Of a DNA stretch of 62,185 bases, positions 8,277 to 16,314 are shown piece by piece. The DNA comes from a virus. A program made the translations under genes and the position numbers. The stretch's first letter is position 1, and each line of letters begins with the position of its first letter. The notes under the pieces are model-generated. The model made no database searches and had not been told where the DNA came from. It saw only the letters and a list, made by a program, of their open reading frames with translations. The DNA is taken from IMG/VR virus record IMGVR_UViG_3300047189_000049, positions 1 through 62,185 of that record. One strand, 5' to 3'.

Positions 8277-8675
8277 TCAGGCCGCGGGGGCGGCGACCGG
8301 CGTGCCGTACTTCGTGATGTAGGCCTGCGCGGCCTTCGACACGTAGCCCAGCGCCGTGTTCAGCAGGTCGGTGACGGCGCCGCCGAGCAGCGTGTTGTTC
8401 GCCGCGCCGGCCAGCTTGGCCACGATGCCGGTGTTGATCTGCACGAGCAGTGCGGCCACGACCGGGTCGCCGTTCAGCAGGTCGTTGATGGCCGTGGTCA
8501 GGGAGCCGAGGTCGCCGGCATTGGCGTTCTGCACGGCAGCGACGCCTTCGACGATCTTCTGGGCGCGGGCAACTTCCTTGACGTGGTCGCCGCCATTGCC
8601 GAGACGGATCGCGACGTCGGTGACCAGTTCGATGGCGCCGCCGACGATGGGATCGTTCAGATTCAGGTTGGACAT
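8277..8675 (-). CDS. Helical hypothetical protein
   Basis: This 132-residue protein reads MSNLNLNDPIVGGAIELVTD, then mostly amphipathic helices, ending TKYGTPVAAPAA. A good AAGGAG site lies upstream of the ATG. No transmembrane stretch of sufficient hydrophobicity or catalytic motif is visible. It belongs to the leftward lysis/tail operon by position. Confidence 0.6.
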   Translation of the reverse strand: MSNLNLNDPIVGGAIELVTDVAIRLGNGGDHVKEVARAQKIVEGVAAVQNANAGDLGSLTTAINDLLNGDPVVAALLVQINTGIVAKLAGAANNTLLGGAVTDLLNTALGYVSKAAQAYITKYGTPVAAPAA

Positions 8676-8731
8676 GAAAACTCCTTGCGGATTGAGGTGG
8701 ATTGTGAGTGCCCTAGGGGCGCCGGCCGAGT

Positions 8732-9118
8732 CTAACCGAACTCGCTGGCGGGTGCACCATCTGCAGGGATGGCCGCCAGCGGATAGTCGTCGGCAACTGA
8801 CGACAGGGCGGCCGCAGCCCGGTCCCGCTCGATCTGCAGCTGCAGCTCGGCCTTCAGGCGCCAGATGGCCTTGGCGAGGTGGTAGGCGCCGTCCTTGTCC
8901 CTCACGACGCCGCTCTTGTGGTCAAGCATGTGCCGGAAGGCTGTATTGAGCTGGTCCGTGCTCTTCTCGCGCGCCCAGTGCAGTGGCTCGCCGGGGTTGT
9001 GCTGGTCGTTGCCGATGACGGCCACGCGACACTCCTCGATCAGGGAGTCTGGGAAGTACTCTGTGATGTACGTGAAAAGCGGCAGCGCCTTGCGTGCCTT
9101 GTCGTCCGTCGGCAGCAT
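8732..9118 (-). CDS. dATP/dGTP diphosphohydrolase-domain protein (DUF5664 type)
   Basis: The protein has 128 residues from the ATG at 9118, which overlaps the upstream TAA by one base; the upstream extension of this frame is not protein-like. The core is LPLFTYITEYFPDSLIEECR, then NDQHNPGEPLHWAREKSTDQ, then AFRHMLDHKSGVVRDKDG and YHLAKAIWRLKAELQLQIE. This matches the phage family named dATP/dGTP diphosphohydrolase N-terminal domain. The family name implies hydrolysis of purine dNTPs. I see no PurZ-type gene here, so a 2-aminoadenine genome is not indicated. Confidence 0.8.
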   Translation of the reverse strand: MLPTDDKARKALPLFTYITEYFPDSLIEECRVAVIGNDQHNPGEPLHWAREKSTDQLNTAFRHMLDHKSGVVRDKDGAYHLAKAIWRLKAELQLQIERDRAAAALSSVADDYPLAAIPADGAPASEFG

Positions 9119-9339
9119 TACTTGTTCCCCCATTTGATGGCGTTGAAGAACCGGCGCAGCACGAACTGCCGCACCAGCGAGATCACGGTGAAGACGAGGC
9201 CGATCTCGAAGGCCACACCGCCCGTCAGGTTGAATCCGAAGGCTGGCAGCACGACCATGTTGGCGCACCAGTTGATGGTGAACCCGATGGCGATGTTGAC
9301 GCATGCCTCGGCGAAGGAGCCCTTGTAGGTCTGACTCAT
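9118..9339 (-). CDS. Small inner-membrane protein (DUF7220-like)
   Basis: This 73-residue protein has two hydrophobic segments: VNIAIGFTINWCANMVVLPA and VAFEIGLVFTVISLVRQFVL. The opening KGSFAEACVNIAIGF and closing RQFVLRRFFN match a family of phage membrane proteins of unknown role (DUF7220). It shares TAATG overlap with the downstream diphosphohydrolase-domain gene. It probably sits in the cytoplasmic membrane. Confidence 0.75.
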   Translation of the reverse strand: MSQTYKGSFAEACVNIAIGFTINWCANMVVLPAFGFNLTGGVAFEIGLVFTVISLVRQFVLRRFFNAIKWGNK

Positions 9340-9704
9340 GTTGAATTTCTCCTCTGTGTGCGCCAGTGCCTTCCCTTAGCTACCATGTCGCGCATATTGT
9401 CGGTATGTGATCCAAGCTCCAGATGGATCGGATTGATGCACCGTGGGTTGTCGCACGAGTGCAGGACGTGCTTGTCGCCCGGACACTCTCCCCACGTCAT
9501 GGCATACGCCGCGCGGTGGGAAAGGCAGCGACGGTGAGACCGTGCTGTCCTGCCAACCATCTCAACTACGCCATATCCCTTGACTCGCTCTGAGCCCTGA
9601 AATTCCATGCAGCCATTTGGCGTGAGCCGCATGTTCGACCAGAACTGAGCGATGCGGTATGGACTGAAGTCGTCCACCGTTACCGTCTTGATTGGCGCCC
9701 TCAT
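9336..9704 (-). CDS. HNH homing endonuclease
   Basis: The protein has 122 residues from the ATG at 9704, preceded by GAAGGGCGG. It has the free-standing HNH_3 layout: LTPNGCMEFQG near the N-terminus, then SHRAAYAMTWGECPG, HVLHSCDNPRCINPIHLELG and SHTDNMRDMVAKGR. The catalytic His, the CxNPxCxNPxHL zinc/HNH core and the downstream N-D element are all present. It sits between the metallophosphoesterase gene and the DUF7220 gene and is more AT-rich than both. It is probably a selfish insertion. Confidence 0.85.
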   Translation of the reverse strand: MRAPIKTVTVDDFSPYRIAQFWSNMRLTPNGCMEFQGSERVKGYGVVEMVGRTARSHRRCLSHRAAYAMTWGECPGDKHVLHSCDNPRCINPIHLELGSHTDNMRDMVAKGRHWRTQRRNST

Positions 9705-9706
9705 GC

Positions 9707-10912
9707 CTATCCGCCCTTCGGCACAGAGATCCACTCGGTCTTGGGGAGGACTCCGCCGCGCTGGACAAAGACCGGCATACGGAAAGTGATGCCGTGATCC
9801 GGGTGTGTAATCCACAGGGCCTGCTGAGCCGGTTCGACGTCGAAGTTGTTGGCGTCGGCGTACTCGTCGTAGCCCTTCAGGGTTCCGTTCACGATGAAAC
9901 GATTCAGGTGGATGTACGAATGCCAGTGGCCGAGCAGCATGACGTCGAAGCTGCGGTCGGTCTGCACGTTGCGCGAGCGCTTCTTCTTGTCGCCACGCGA
10001 AATCGGACCCAGAGCGCCGATCATGCCGTCGCCACCCCGGAATTGGTCACCATGAGTGAGCAAATACCGCGTTCCGTAAACCTTGAAGTAGGCGTCCGGC
10101 CCCTCGGGGATCAGGAACTGCACTCGCTTGTCATTGGCATAGTGCTTCTGCAGCAGCTGGTAGACGAGCCAGTCGAAGTTCGTGTGGTTGCGACGCTTGG
10201 CCCGCGGCTTGCGCGTCGTGCGCCCGTGGTTGCCCGTGACGCACGGCACGAAGACGTGGCCGAACTCCTTGGCGAGCGTGTCGATGCACCAGATCAGCAC
10301 GCCGAGCAGGTCCAGCATCGCTGGGATGCTCTCCAGCTCGTTGGTCTGCGCCAGCTCCTCGTGGATCTCGCCGGAGATCATGTCGCCGCCGAGAATGAAC
10401 ACGATGCCCGGGTAGTTGCCGGACTTCAGGTGATTCTTCAGCAGGTCGATGGCCACCGTGACGAACGAGCGCGCACGCTCGTGGGCGATCTTCAGGTTGT
10501 ACTCGTTGACGCCGCCGATCTCGGCGGGGCGCACGACCTCACCCCAGTGCCAGTCACTGGCGAAGAGCACGGGGACGCCGGCCGTGTCGGTGACGCGCTT
10601 CGGCGGCGTCGCCAGCCACTTCGGCGGCTCCACCGCTTCGGTGGAAATCTTGAGCAGCTCCTTGCGGACGCGCTCGTCGGTGAGGACGTGGGCTTCGAGG
10701 GTCTTGACGTGGGACCGCAGGCTTGCGAGCTCGTGGTCCTTGCCCTTGAGGACGCCGCCGGACTGCTGGATCTTCTGGACGTGGGCGCGGACGGCACTTG
10801 GCGTGCACCCGAGCTTGCGGGCGGCGGCCGGGGCGTTGCGGCCGCATTCGATCCAGACCTTGAAGACATCATCGGAGTCGAGGCCCTTGCGGGCGAAAGA
10901 GTTATTGGACAC
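9707..10912 (-). CDS. Calcineurin-like metallophosphoesterase with N-terminal HTH
   Basis: The protein has 401 residues. Residues about 10-50 form a helix-turn-helix-like segment (NAPAAARKLGCTPSAVRAHV), followed by a coiled stretch. The metallophosphoesterase motifs follow in order: DWHWGE (about 121), GGDMISG (about 176), TGNHGRTT (about 227), THGDQFRGGDG (about 289) and LLGHWHS (about 325). All metal ligands appear present. The substrate is unknown; phage members are annotated as phosphodiesterases or DNA-repair-like nucleases. It lies three bases downstream of the HslV-like peptidase gene in the same operon. Confidence 0.85.
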   Translation of the reverse strand: MSNNSFARKGLDSDDVFKVWIECGRNAPAAARKLGCTPSAVRAHVQKIQQSGGVLKGKDHELASLRSHVKTLEAHVLTDERVRKELLKISTEAVEPPKWLATPPKRVTDTAGVPVLFASDWHWGEVVRPAEIGGVNEYNLKIAHERARSFVTVAIDLLKNHLKSGNYPGIVFILGGDMISGEIHEELAQTNELESIPAMLDLLGVLIWCIDTLAKEFGHVFVPCVTGNHGRTTRKPRAKRRNHTNFDWLVYQLLQKHYANDKRVQFLIPEGPDAYFKVYGTRYLLTHGDQFRGGDGMIGALGPISRGDKKKRSRNVQTDRSFDVMLLGHWHSYIHLNRFIVNGTLKGYDEYADANNFDVEPAQQALWITHPDHGITFRMPVFVQRGGVLPKTEWISVPKGG

Positions 10913-10915
10913 GAG

Positions 10916-11380
10916 TTATTCCTTCTGTGGCAGTGACATGGTGAGGATGGGAGGACAACAGTACGGGTCGATGCGGCAGGCGATCTCGACGGCCTGCTCT
11001 GCGGTGGCGCCCATGTGCATGGCGCCCAGTGCAGCTTTGGCTCCACACCCGATGGCGTGGAAGGGTTCTTCGATCTTCTCGCCGATGCAGTAGGCGTCGT
11101 ACTCCCACAGGCCATCGGCTTGCAGCACGAGGCACGTGAAGTCGTTCTGGCCTTCCTCGGCGAAGATCTTCGGCGGCTTCTTGCCGCTGCCGTACCAGCG
11201 GGCGAACGTGAGAGACGTGGATCCACCGCCGGCCGTGCCGATGATGAAGTCCGTGCCGTCCTTGGTCTTGCCCGGGAACAGCTTCTTGGTGCGGAATTTA
11301 CGGGAACCACCCTCGTTCGTCTGGATGGTGTACTGGGAGTCGGCGGCAATGATGCCGTCCCTCACGCAGATCACGGTCAC
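10916..11380 (-). CDS. HslV/proteasome-like Ntn-hydrolase
   Basis: The protein has 154 residues from a GTG at 11380, two bases after the holin stop. This start places Thr directly after the initiator Met (M-TVICVRDGIIAADSQYT), exactly as in HslV, where removal of Met exposes the catalytic Thr1. The conserved Asp (AADSQ) and a Lys-rich segment (RKFRTKKLF) corresponding to Lys33 follow, then IIGTAGGGSTSLTFARWYG. It is shorter than bacterial HslV (about 175), and no HslU ATPase is encoded here. It could process virion proteins, act on a host unfoldase complex, or have lost protease function. The upstream 110 codons of the open frame are antisense-like noise. Confidence 0.75.
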   Translation of the reverse strand: MTVICVRDGIIAADSQYTIQTNEGGSRKFRTKKLFPGKTKDGTDFIIGTAGGGSTSLTFARWYGSGKKPPKIFAEEGQNDFTCLVLQADGLWEYDAYCIGEKIEEPFHAIGCGAKAALGAMHMGATAEQAVEIACRIDPYCCPPILTMSLPQKE

Positions 11381-11382
11381 CG

Positions 11383-11613
11383 TCAGACTCCACTGGGGGC
11401 GTTGGCGTCTTCCTTGACCGTGTGCGCGGACTTTCCGCCGTTGCCGATGTAGGCGACGCCGGCCGTCACGAGCACCGTCACCGCGGAGGCGAACTCCGGC
11501 GTCACCGGGACCTTGAAGAGCCCGAGAATGTAGATGACGATGAAAGCTAGAGAGCCGGCGATGCCGCCGATGGCGGTGGACTGCGACGGCGTATACGAAT
11601 TCTGATCTGCCAT
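11383..11613 (-). CDS. Putative holin (two transmembrane segments)
   Basis: The protein has 76 residues from the ATG at 11613, which has AGGAG six bases upstream. Two hydrophobic segments are visible: IGGIAGSLAFIVIYILGLF and PEFASAVTVLVTAGVAYIG, with a charged C-terminal tail KSAHTVKEDANAPSGV. This size and topology, directly downstream of a muramidase-like gene, fit a class II holin that permeabilises the inner membrane at lysis. The functional call is inferred from topology and context. Confidence 0.65.
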   Translation of the reverse strand: MADQNSYTPSQSTAIGGIAGSLAFIVIYILGLFKVPVTPEFASAVTVLVTAGVAYIGNGGKSAHTVKEDANAPSGV

Positions 11614-11615
11614 GG

Positions 11616-12026
11616 TCACTCCTGCGCGAGTCTGAGGGCCTCTTGATACTGCGCGGCGGTGAACGGGTCCTGCCCTTGCTCATGGTGAACCATGGCGGGC
11701 GCCACAACCGGCAGGTCGGAGATCGACACTACAGCGGCCGGCGGGATATCGCAACGCGTACACACATCCTTCACATAGGCGTCGGTGTCGTTCTCGCTTG
11801 GCGGCGCCCAGCGATTCAGAATGGTTGGAATCGTATGGATGTCTTTTTTGAGGTAATTCAACAGGATACGGAATCCGGCGCGCAGACCGCCGGCAACGGC
11901 GTCGTCGAATTTGACGAAACTCGGATCGGGCTGGTCCGCGCTCTGCCCGCGCCACACCGTCTTGCCGTCGTGCTCGATGTTGAAGGGGTTGTTGAGGCGC
12001 AGCCCCAGCGGGAGTTCCTTGATCAT
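11616..12026 (-). CDS. Muramidase/lytic transglycosylase-like lysis or virion protein (P5-like)
   Basis: The protein has 136 residues. The opening GLRLNNPFNIEHDGKTVWRG, then SFVKFDDAVAGGLRAGFRIL and TILNRWAPPSENDTDAYVKD, matches phage proteins annotated as structural protein P5 or lytic transglycosylase-like. It lies beside the putative holin, so it is the best endolysin candidate. A related RNNNMGNIK segment occurs near the C-terminus of the 737-residue virion protein at 57866-60079. It starts with ATG at 12026. Confidence 0.75.
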   Translation of the reverse strand: MIKELPLGLRLNNPFNIEHDGKTVWRGQSADQPDPSFVKFDDAVAGGLRAGFRILLNYLKKDIHTIPTILNRWAPPSENDTDAYVKDVCTRCDIPPAAVVSISDLPVVAPAMVHHEQGQDPFTAAQYQEALRLAQE

Positions 12027-12029
12027 GGC

Positions 12030-14408
12030 CTACCTCGACGCCGTGCTTTGCAGGATGTACGTGGCGTCGTTCGCCGAGCGTCCGCGCGCGGCGTTGATGG
12101 CCTCCAGATTCTTCAGGCGCTGCGTCATGGCCTTGTTCTGCTTGCGCAGCTCCTGTACCTCGGCCATGAGGATCACCGTCATGCGGTCGTACTGGACGCC
12201 GTCAGGGACCTTGACGCCTGCCATCGTCGTGTACTGCACGAGCCGCGGCTCGACTTCGTCGACTTCCTCGGCGATGAATCCGAAGTGCACCTCCTTCGGG
12301 TCGTCCGCGGCCGCCTTCGAGCGGTACGTGATCGGCCGCAGCTTGTCGATGGCGCGTTCGGCCACGTCCAGCGGCATGGTGTGCACGTCCTGTTTGTAGC
12401 GGATGCTCGACGTCGAGCGCAGCAGGTTGTTGCCAGCCGCGTTATCGAGGAAGGCATTGGCGGCTGAAGCTGTCGTGCTGACGGACGGGAAGGTCACGGC
12501 ACCTGCCGTACTGATAGACATGCGCGAGGCACCCGCGGTGTTGTCATAAATGTCGAAAGTTGTGGCGGAAGTGACCGCGCCAATTCGATATTCCTTGGCA
12601 GAAGCGTTGCTTTGAAAGCCAAGAGTTGCGCCCTGTCCTGCTCCCGCTGAAATATACTGTCCTACTGCTGCACTGGCTGAGTTGACAGTCAGCGCAGTGC
12701 CGCTGCCCGGCGCATTGATCGTGACGTTGCCGGTTCCAGAGGCAGAAAGGCGCGTGGATCCACCGGTAACCAGATTGAGTGCGGTCGCCGTAGATGGTCC
12801 GAAGCTGGAAAACTTGGAAGCCGCCCCCGCTTGCGAGATAGAAAACACGAGATTTGCATCCGTGTTATTCGTCATGGCGAAAAACGCCTCGGAGCCAGAC
12901 CCTGACGTAGAGTTGATTACATTAACGGCTGTGCCCCCCGTCACACCCCCGATTTGCAGGGTGTTCCCGCTCGACGGGGCCAGCATCACCCAATTACCTG
13001 CGGAATTCAACGTGCCGCGCTGCGTGCTCGCGGTGCTCCAGCCGAGCGTGTTGGCAGCCGGCAGATAGTCGCCGTTCACTGGCACCGTCGAGCCCGATGG
13101 GATCAGTGCGGCGCCAGTTACGTTTCCGTTCGCCACAAGGTTCGCCGTGGCGTCGAGCGTCATGCGCGCGGCCGAGTTCGTGGCCCAACCCAGAGTATTG
13201 GCGGCAGACAGATACATGCCGTTGGTCGGCGCGGACGCGCTACTCGGGACGAATGCGGCAGCCGTCAGCGTGCCGGTGCCGAGGAACTGATAGGCCGGGT
13301 TGTCGGTGGCGTTGCCGAAGTTCAGCGTCGACCACGCAGCCCCTGTGCGCGTCGAGGAAAGCAGGTTCGTCGTCACGGCGCCGGCGTCGGTCACGCTCGA
13401 CACGGTGAGCGTACCGCCAGCGTTGTTGACGTTCGTGGTCTTGGCGTTCAGCGCGGCCGCGCTGTCCGTCAGCAGGATACCCTTCGTCGGCGTCGCGGCG
13501 GTCAGCGTGACCGGGTTGCCGGAGAAGGTGTGCGCGCCGGTCCACGTCGGCACGATGGCCTGACTGAGCGCGGGCGCCGCATCACTGCGCATTGCGGTCG
13601 TGGCAGAGCCATTCACAGCCGTCAGGCCGAGCGTCGCAGTCGGATTGGCGAACCCTGTGAACGACCCGGGAAGCGTCGCCCACGTGGCCGCGGCGCCGGC
13701 GCCGGCAGACTGTAGGAACTGTCCCGAGCTACCCGTGGCGCCGCCCACGATGAACGTGCCAGTGCTGTTGATCAGCAGGCGCGACACCGGCGTGTTGGAG
13801 GCCGCCGGCGTCGTCTGGAAGTCGATGGCGCCCGGCAGTACACCAGCGCTCGGCGTACCGTCAGCCTGAAAGTGGATGTGCGCGCCCCACGTGTAGCCCG
13901 TGCCGTCGTATCCGGCGGCTCCGATCTGCAGAAGGCTGTCTCCATTCACGACAGTGGTAGGCGCGCTGATCGTGCCGCGCGCCCGCACGCCATAGAACAG
14001 CGAGCCGGCGCTGGCCGGAGACGTGACGAACGAGTGCAGCTCGATATTGCCCTGAATATTCGAGTTGGACGCGAACGACGGCACGGCAAGCGCCACGCCG
14101 CTGATCGTCATGGCACCCAAAGATCCCACGCTGAACGTGCCCGGAGTAGTCGACGCCCCGAGATTCAGGATGTTCGACCCAGAATTCCACGTGAAGTTGC
14201 CAGACGCCCCCATCACGCCTGAGTTGTTGTACTGGACCTGCGTGTTCGCGCCAGCGGCGGGGATGTCCGTGCCCGTAGCCGTGGTCGTCTGGTACGTGCC
14301 AGTGCTGCCCTTGAGCACGCCGTTGGCGGGCCCGAAGAGGTTGTAGACCTGCGCTTGGGAAGTTGCGCAGAACAGTAGCGTGGCTACGATGCCGAGGATT
14401 TTCTTCAT
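12030..14408 (-). CDS. Tail fibre/spike with S74 chaperone and an N-terminal Sec-like signal peptide
   Basis: The protein has 792 residues from the ATG at 14408, which overlaps the upstream stop (ATGA). The N-terminus MKKILGIVATLLFCATSQA has a basic n-region, hydrophobic core and an S-Q-A cleavage-type end, unusual for a tail fibre. A long beta-rich repetitive body follows (NTQVQYNNSGVMGASGNFTW; SGSGSEAFFAMTNNTDANLV). The C-terminal part, from about residue 670, is a Peptidase_S74 chaperone: IRYKQDVHTMPLDVAE, HFGFIAEEVDEVEP, QYDRMTVILMAEVQELR. S74 domains trimerise fibres and then autocleave at a conserved serine near their start. Confidence 0.85.
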   Translation of the reverse strand: MKKILGIVATLLFCATSQAQVYNLFGPANGVLKGSTGTYQTTTATGTDIPAAGANTQVQYNNSGVMGASGNFTWNSGSNILNLGASTTPGTFSVGSLGAMTISGVALAVPSFASNSNIQGNIELHSFVTSPASAGSLFYGVRARGTISAPTTVVNGDSLLQIGAAGYDGTGYTWGAHIHFQADGTPSAGVLPGAIDFQTTPAASNTPVSRLLINSTGTFIVGGATGSSGQFLQSAGAGAAATWATLPGSFTGFANPTATLGLTAVNGSATTAMRSDAAPALSQAIVPTWTGAHTFSGNPVTLTAATPTKGILLTDSAAALNAKTTNVNNAGGTLTVSSVTDAGAVTTNLLSSTRTGAAWSTLNFGNATDNPAYQFLGTGTLTAAAFVPSSASAPTNGMYLSAANTLGWATNSAARMTLDATANLVANGNVTGAALIPSGSTVPVNGDYLPAANTLGWSTASTQRGTLNSAGNWVMLAPSSGNTLQIGGVTGGTAVNVINSTSGSGSEAFFAMTNNTDANLVFSISQAGAASKFSSFGPSTATALNLVTGGSTRLSASGTGNVTINAPGSGTALTVNSASAAVGQYISAGAGQGATLGFQSNASAKEYRIGAVTSATTFDIYDNTAGASRMSISTAGAVTFPSVSTTASAANAFLDNAAGNNLLRSTSSIRYKQDVHTMPLDVAERAIDKLRPITYRSKAAADDPKEVHFGFIAEEVDEVEPRLVQYTTMAGVKVPDGVQYDRMTVILMAEVQELRKQNKAMTQRLKNLEAINAARGRSANDATYILQSTASR

Positions 14409-14878
14409 CACAGGATCACCCACTTGTTGACGCCAGAGAGGCCGCCGTAGTAGCAGCAGAAGACGGTGTTGCCGGGAGGCACGCCGTAGTTCGCCGCGCC
14501 ATAGAACTGGTTGTTGGTCGAGGAGCCGCCTGCCAGCACGTTCAGCGTGAGCATGTTCGCGGCGTCGGCGTTCGTGATCGCCAGCAGCTGGGCGTCGTTG
14601 CCCAGCGTGAGGCCTGTCAGGGTCAGCGGGCCGGCGGGCAGCGTCACCCACAGGCGTCCGACGGTCGACGCGAAGCCCGGCGGGAACGCGTTGTTCAGCG
14701 TGCCGGTCGGCCCCACGTACGACAGGAATGACCCGATGGGGGTCACGCTGCCCTGAATCAGGGTGGCGAGCTGCGCGGCGGTGATGCGCTTGGAGACGTT
14801 CCCCTGCACCACCTCCATGAGCTCTTGGCCGGTCAGCGTAACCGCCGCCGGCATGTTGGGGATGGTGATGTTCGCCAT
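14408..14878 (-). CDS. Fibre-associated structural protein
   Basis: This 156-residue protein starts MANITIPNMPAAVTLTGQEL and continues ELMEVVQGNVSKRITAAQLA, a motif common at the N-termini of small phage fibre or baseplate proteins. The rest is beta-rich with a PAGPLTLTGLTLG segment and ends GVNKWVIL. It is coupled by ATGA to the S74 fibre gene downstream. I infer a tail-tip or fibre-connector role. Confidence 0.65.
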   Translation of the reverse strand: MANITIPNMPAAVTLTGQELMEVVQGNVSKRITAAQLATLIQGSVTPIGSFLSYVGPTGTLNNAFPPGFASTVGRLWVTLPAGPLTLTGLTLGNDAQLLAITNADAANMLTLNVLAGGSSTNNQFYGAANYGVPPGNTVFCCYYGGLSGVNKWVIL

Positions 14879-14881
14879 GGG

Positions 14882-15619
14882 CTAGCCCCCGATCTGCGGG
14901 ATCTGCGAGTAGTTGAGCGGGACGCCCACGTTGGCCGTCACGATGCGCGCCCCAGACTGTAGCAGGGACTGCGCCGGCAGCACAGGCTGGATGTCGTAGG
15001 TGAAGAGCGTGGCGGTCACCACGGTGACGTTGAAGCCGCCGTTGGCCTGCGGCTTGGTCATGCCGTCCACGACGACCTGCGCGCCCGTGGCGAGCCCGTG
15101 GGGCGTCGGCGTGGTCACGCGCACCGAGACGGTCGCCCCGTCGGTCGTGACCGACGTCAGGGGCAGGGAGACGCCGTAATGGACGCCCTGCTGCAGGGGC
15201 ATGACGCCGGCAGCGGCGATACCCGGCGGGCTCCCCGTGGGGCTCGTGGTGATGCTCTGGCCGGCTGGCGTCACGATCTGCACCGACGGCGGGACCGGGA
15301 TGCCCGTGACCGGATCATTGACCGGTATCGCTGCTGCAGTGCGGTAATCTGTCTCCGCCGCGGCGAAGTCCTGCACGCGCGCGTTGATGATCGGCATGGG
15401 GTCGGCCGGCACGACGATGCTGCGGATGTTCTCCTGCGGCCTGTCGAGGCACGTCCGGCACACGAGGATGCGGATGTTCTGCAGCGTGGCGCCGCGCCAC
15501 TCCATCTGCCATTGCAGGTCGACGAAGTTGTACCGGCAGCCGCAGCGGTCGCAGATCGCGTGCGCTTGCGGTGCCGAAGGATTGGTGCGGGCGCGCCCGG
15601 CTCGGGAGGCGTAGCTCAT
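14882..15619 (-). CDS. Structural protein with N-terminal zinc-ribbon
   Basis: The protein has 245 residues. Residues about 23-26 (CDRCG) and 54-57 (CRTCL) form a four-cysteine zinc-ribbon-like knuckle, followed by DRPQENIRSIVVPADPMPII, then a beta-rich region with VRVTTPTPHGLATGAQVVVD, a motif seen in phage virion proteins. It lies between the fibre and tail-adaptor genes. The family is known to me only as an uncharacterised virion-associated protein. Confidence 0.65.
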   Translation of the reverse strand: MSYASRAGRARTNPSAPQAHAICDRCGCRYNFVDLQWQMEWRGATLQNIRILVCRTCLDRPQENIRSIVVPADPMPIINARVQDFAAAETDYRTAAAIPVNDPVTGIPVPPSVQIVTPAGQSITTSPTGSPPGIAAAGVMPLQQGVHYGVSLPLTSVTTDGATVSVRVTTPTPHGLATGAQVVVDGMTKPQANGGFNVTVVTATLFTYDIQPVLPAQSLLQSGARIVTANVGVPLNYSQIPQIGG

Positions 15620-15621
15620 GG

Positions 15622-16311
15622 CTACGTCCTCCAGTAGCTGGCCAGCTGTGGGCTGATGTAAAACTGAGAATTCTCAATGTTCTGGCTCGCCGCGATCTGG
15701 TAGGCCTCGTCGGCGAGCGCCTTGATGCCAGTCGCGCGCTCCGGCGCCCAGATCAGCGACAGGCGCTGAGCGAGGCCGTAGGTGAACGCCTCAAGGAAGT
15801 AGTACGGGATCTCGACCTGCTGGCCGCCCGTGAAGTTCGCGTCCTGCACCTGCCGCACGCGGTAGTAGCTGAAGCTCGCCACGCTGCCGTCCGGCACCGG
15901 CCACAGCGTGACGGTGGGCGCCAGCAGGCGGTCCATCCAGTACGTCGTGGGGAAGCCCTGCTGCGCCGGGTTCGGGTACGCCGCGTACTCGCTGCGCGAG
16001 ATCGGCATGATCAGGCGGTTCACGTTCGAGCCGCCGCCCGTCGCCGTCACGTAGGCGTCGAGCATGACGATTGTCTCTGGCGGCACGCTGTACGACGCCT
16101 GCCCCTGCACGAGCGCGACCGTCTGCAGGTCGACGGCCCACAGGTTCACGCCCTGCGAGCTCCAGCGCCCGAGCAGCATGTTCGCGGCCATGCGCGCGCT
16201 CTCCATGTGCTCTTGGAGCAGCGCGGTGCCGCGGATGCCGCACATGTTGAAGGCGTACAGCGTCGCCTCGCCGAGCGAGGGGTTGAAGTTGTACGTGCCC
16301 GATGTGGCCAT
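15622..16311 (-). CDS. Tail accessory / head-completion adaptor (P22 gp4-like)
   Basis: The protein has 229 residues. It begins with a beta extension (TSGTYNFNPSLGEATLYAFN), then MCGIRG and a helical core EHMESARMAANMLLGRWSSQ, then WPVPDGSVASFSYYRVRQVQ and YFLEAFTYGLAQRLSLIWAP. This pattern matches phage adaptor proteins that join the portal to the tail (P22 gp4 / T7 gp11 class). Together with the 253-residue gene at 6648-7409, the genome carries two adaptor-like proteins. Confidence 0.7.
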   Translation of the reverse strand: MATSGTYNFNPSLGEATLYAFNMCGIRGTALLQEHMESARMAANMLLGRWSSQGVNLWAVDLQTVALVQGQASYSVPPETIVMLDAYVTATGGGSNVNRLIMPISRSEYAAYPNPAQQGFPTTYWMDRLLAPTVTLWPVPDGSVASFSYYRVRQVQDANFTGGQQVEIPYYFLEAFTYGLAQRLSLIWAPERATGIKALADEAYQIAASQNIENSQFYISPQLASYWRT

Positions 16312-16314
16312 GTC

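Noticed and set aside
8732-9118. Sign of a 2-aminoadenine (Z) genome
   Set aside because: Only the diphosphohydrolase-domain protein is present; no PurZ, DatZ-type HD protein or matching polymerase was recognised.
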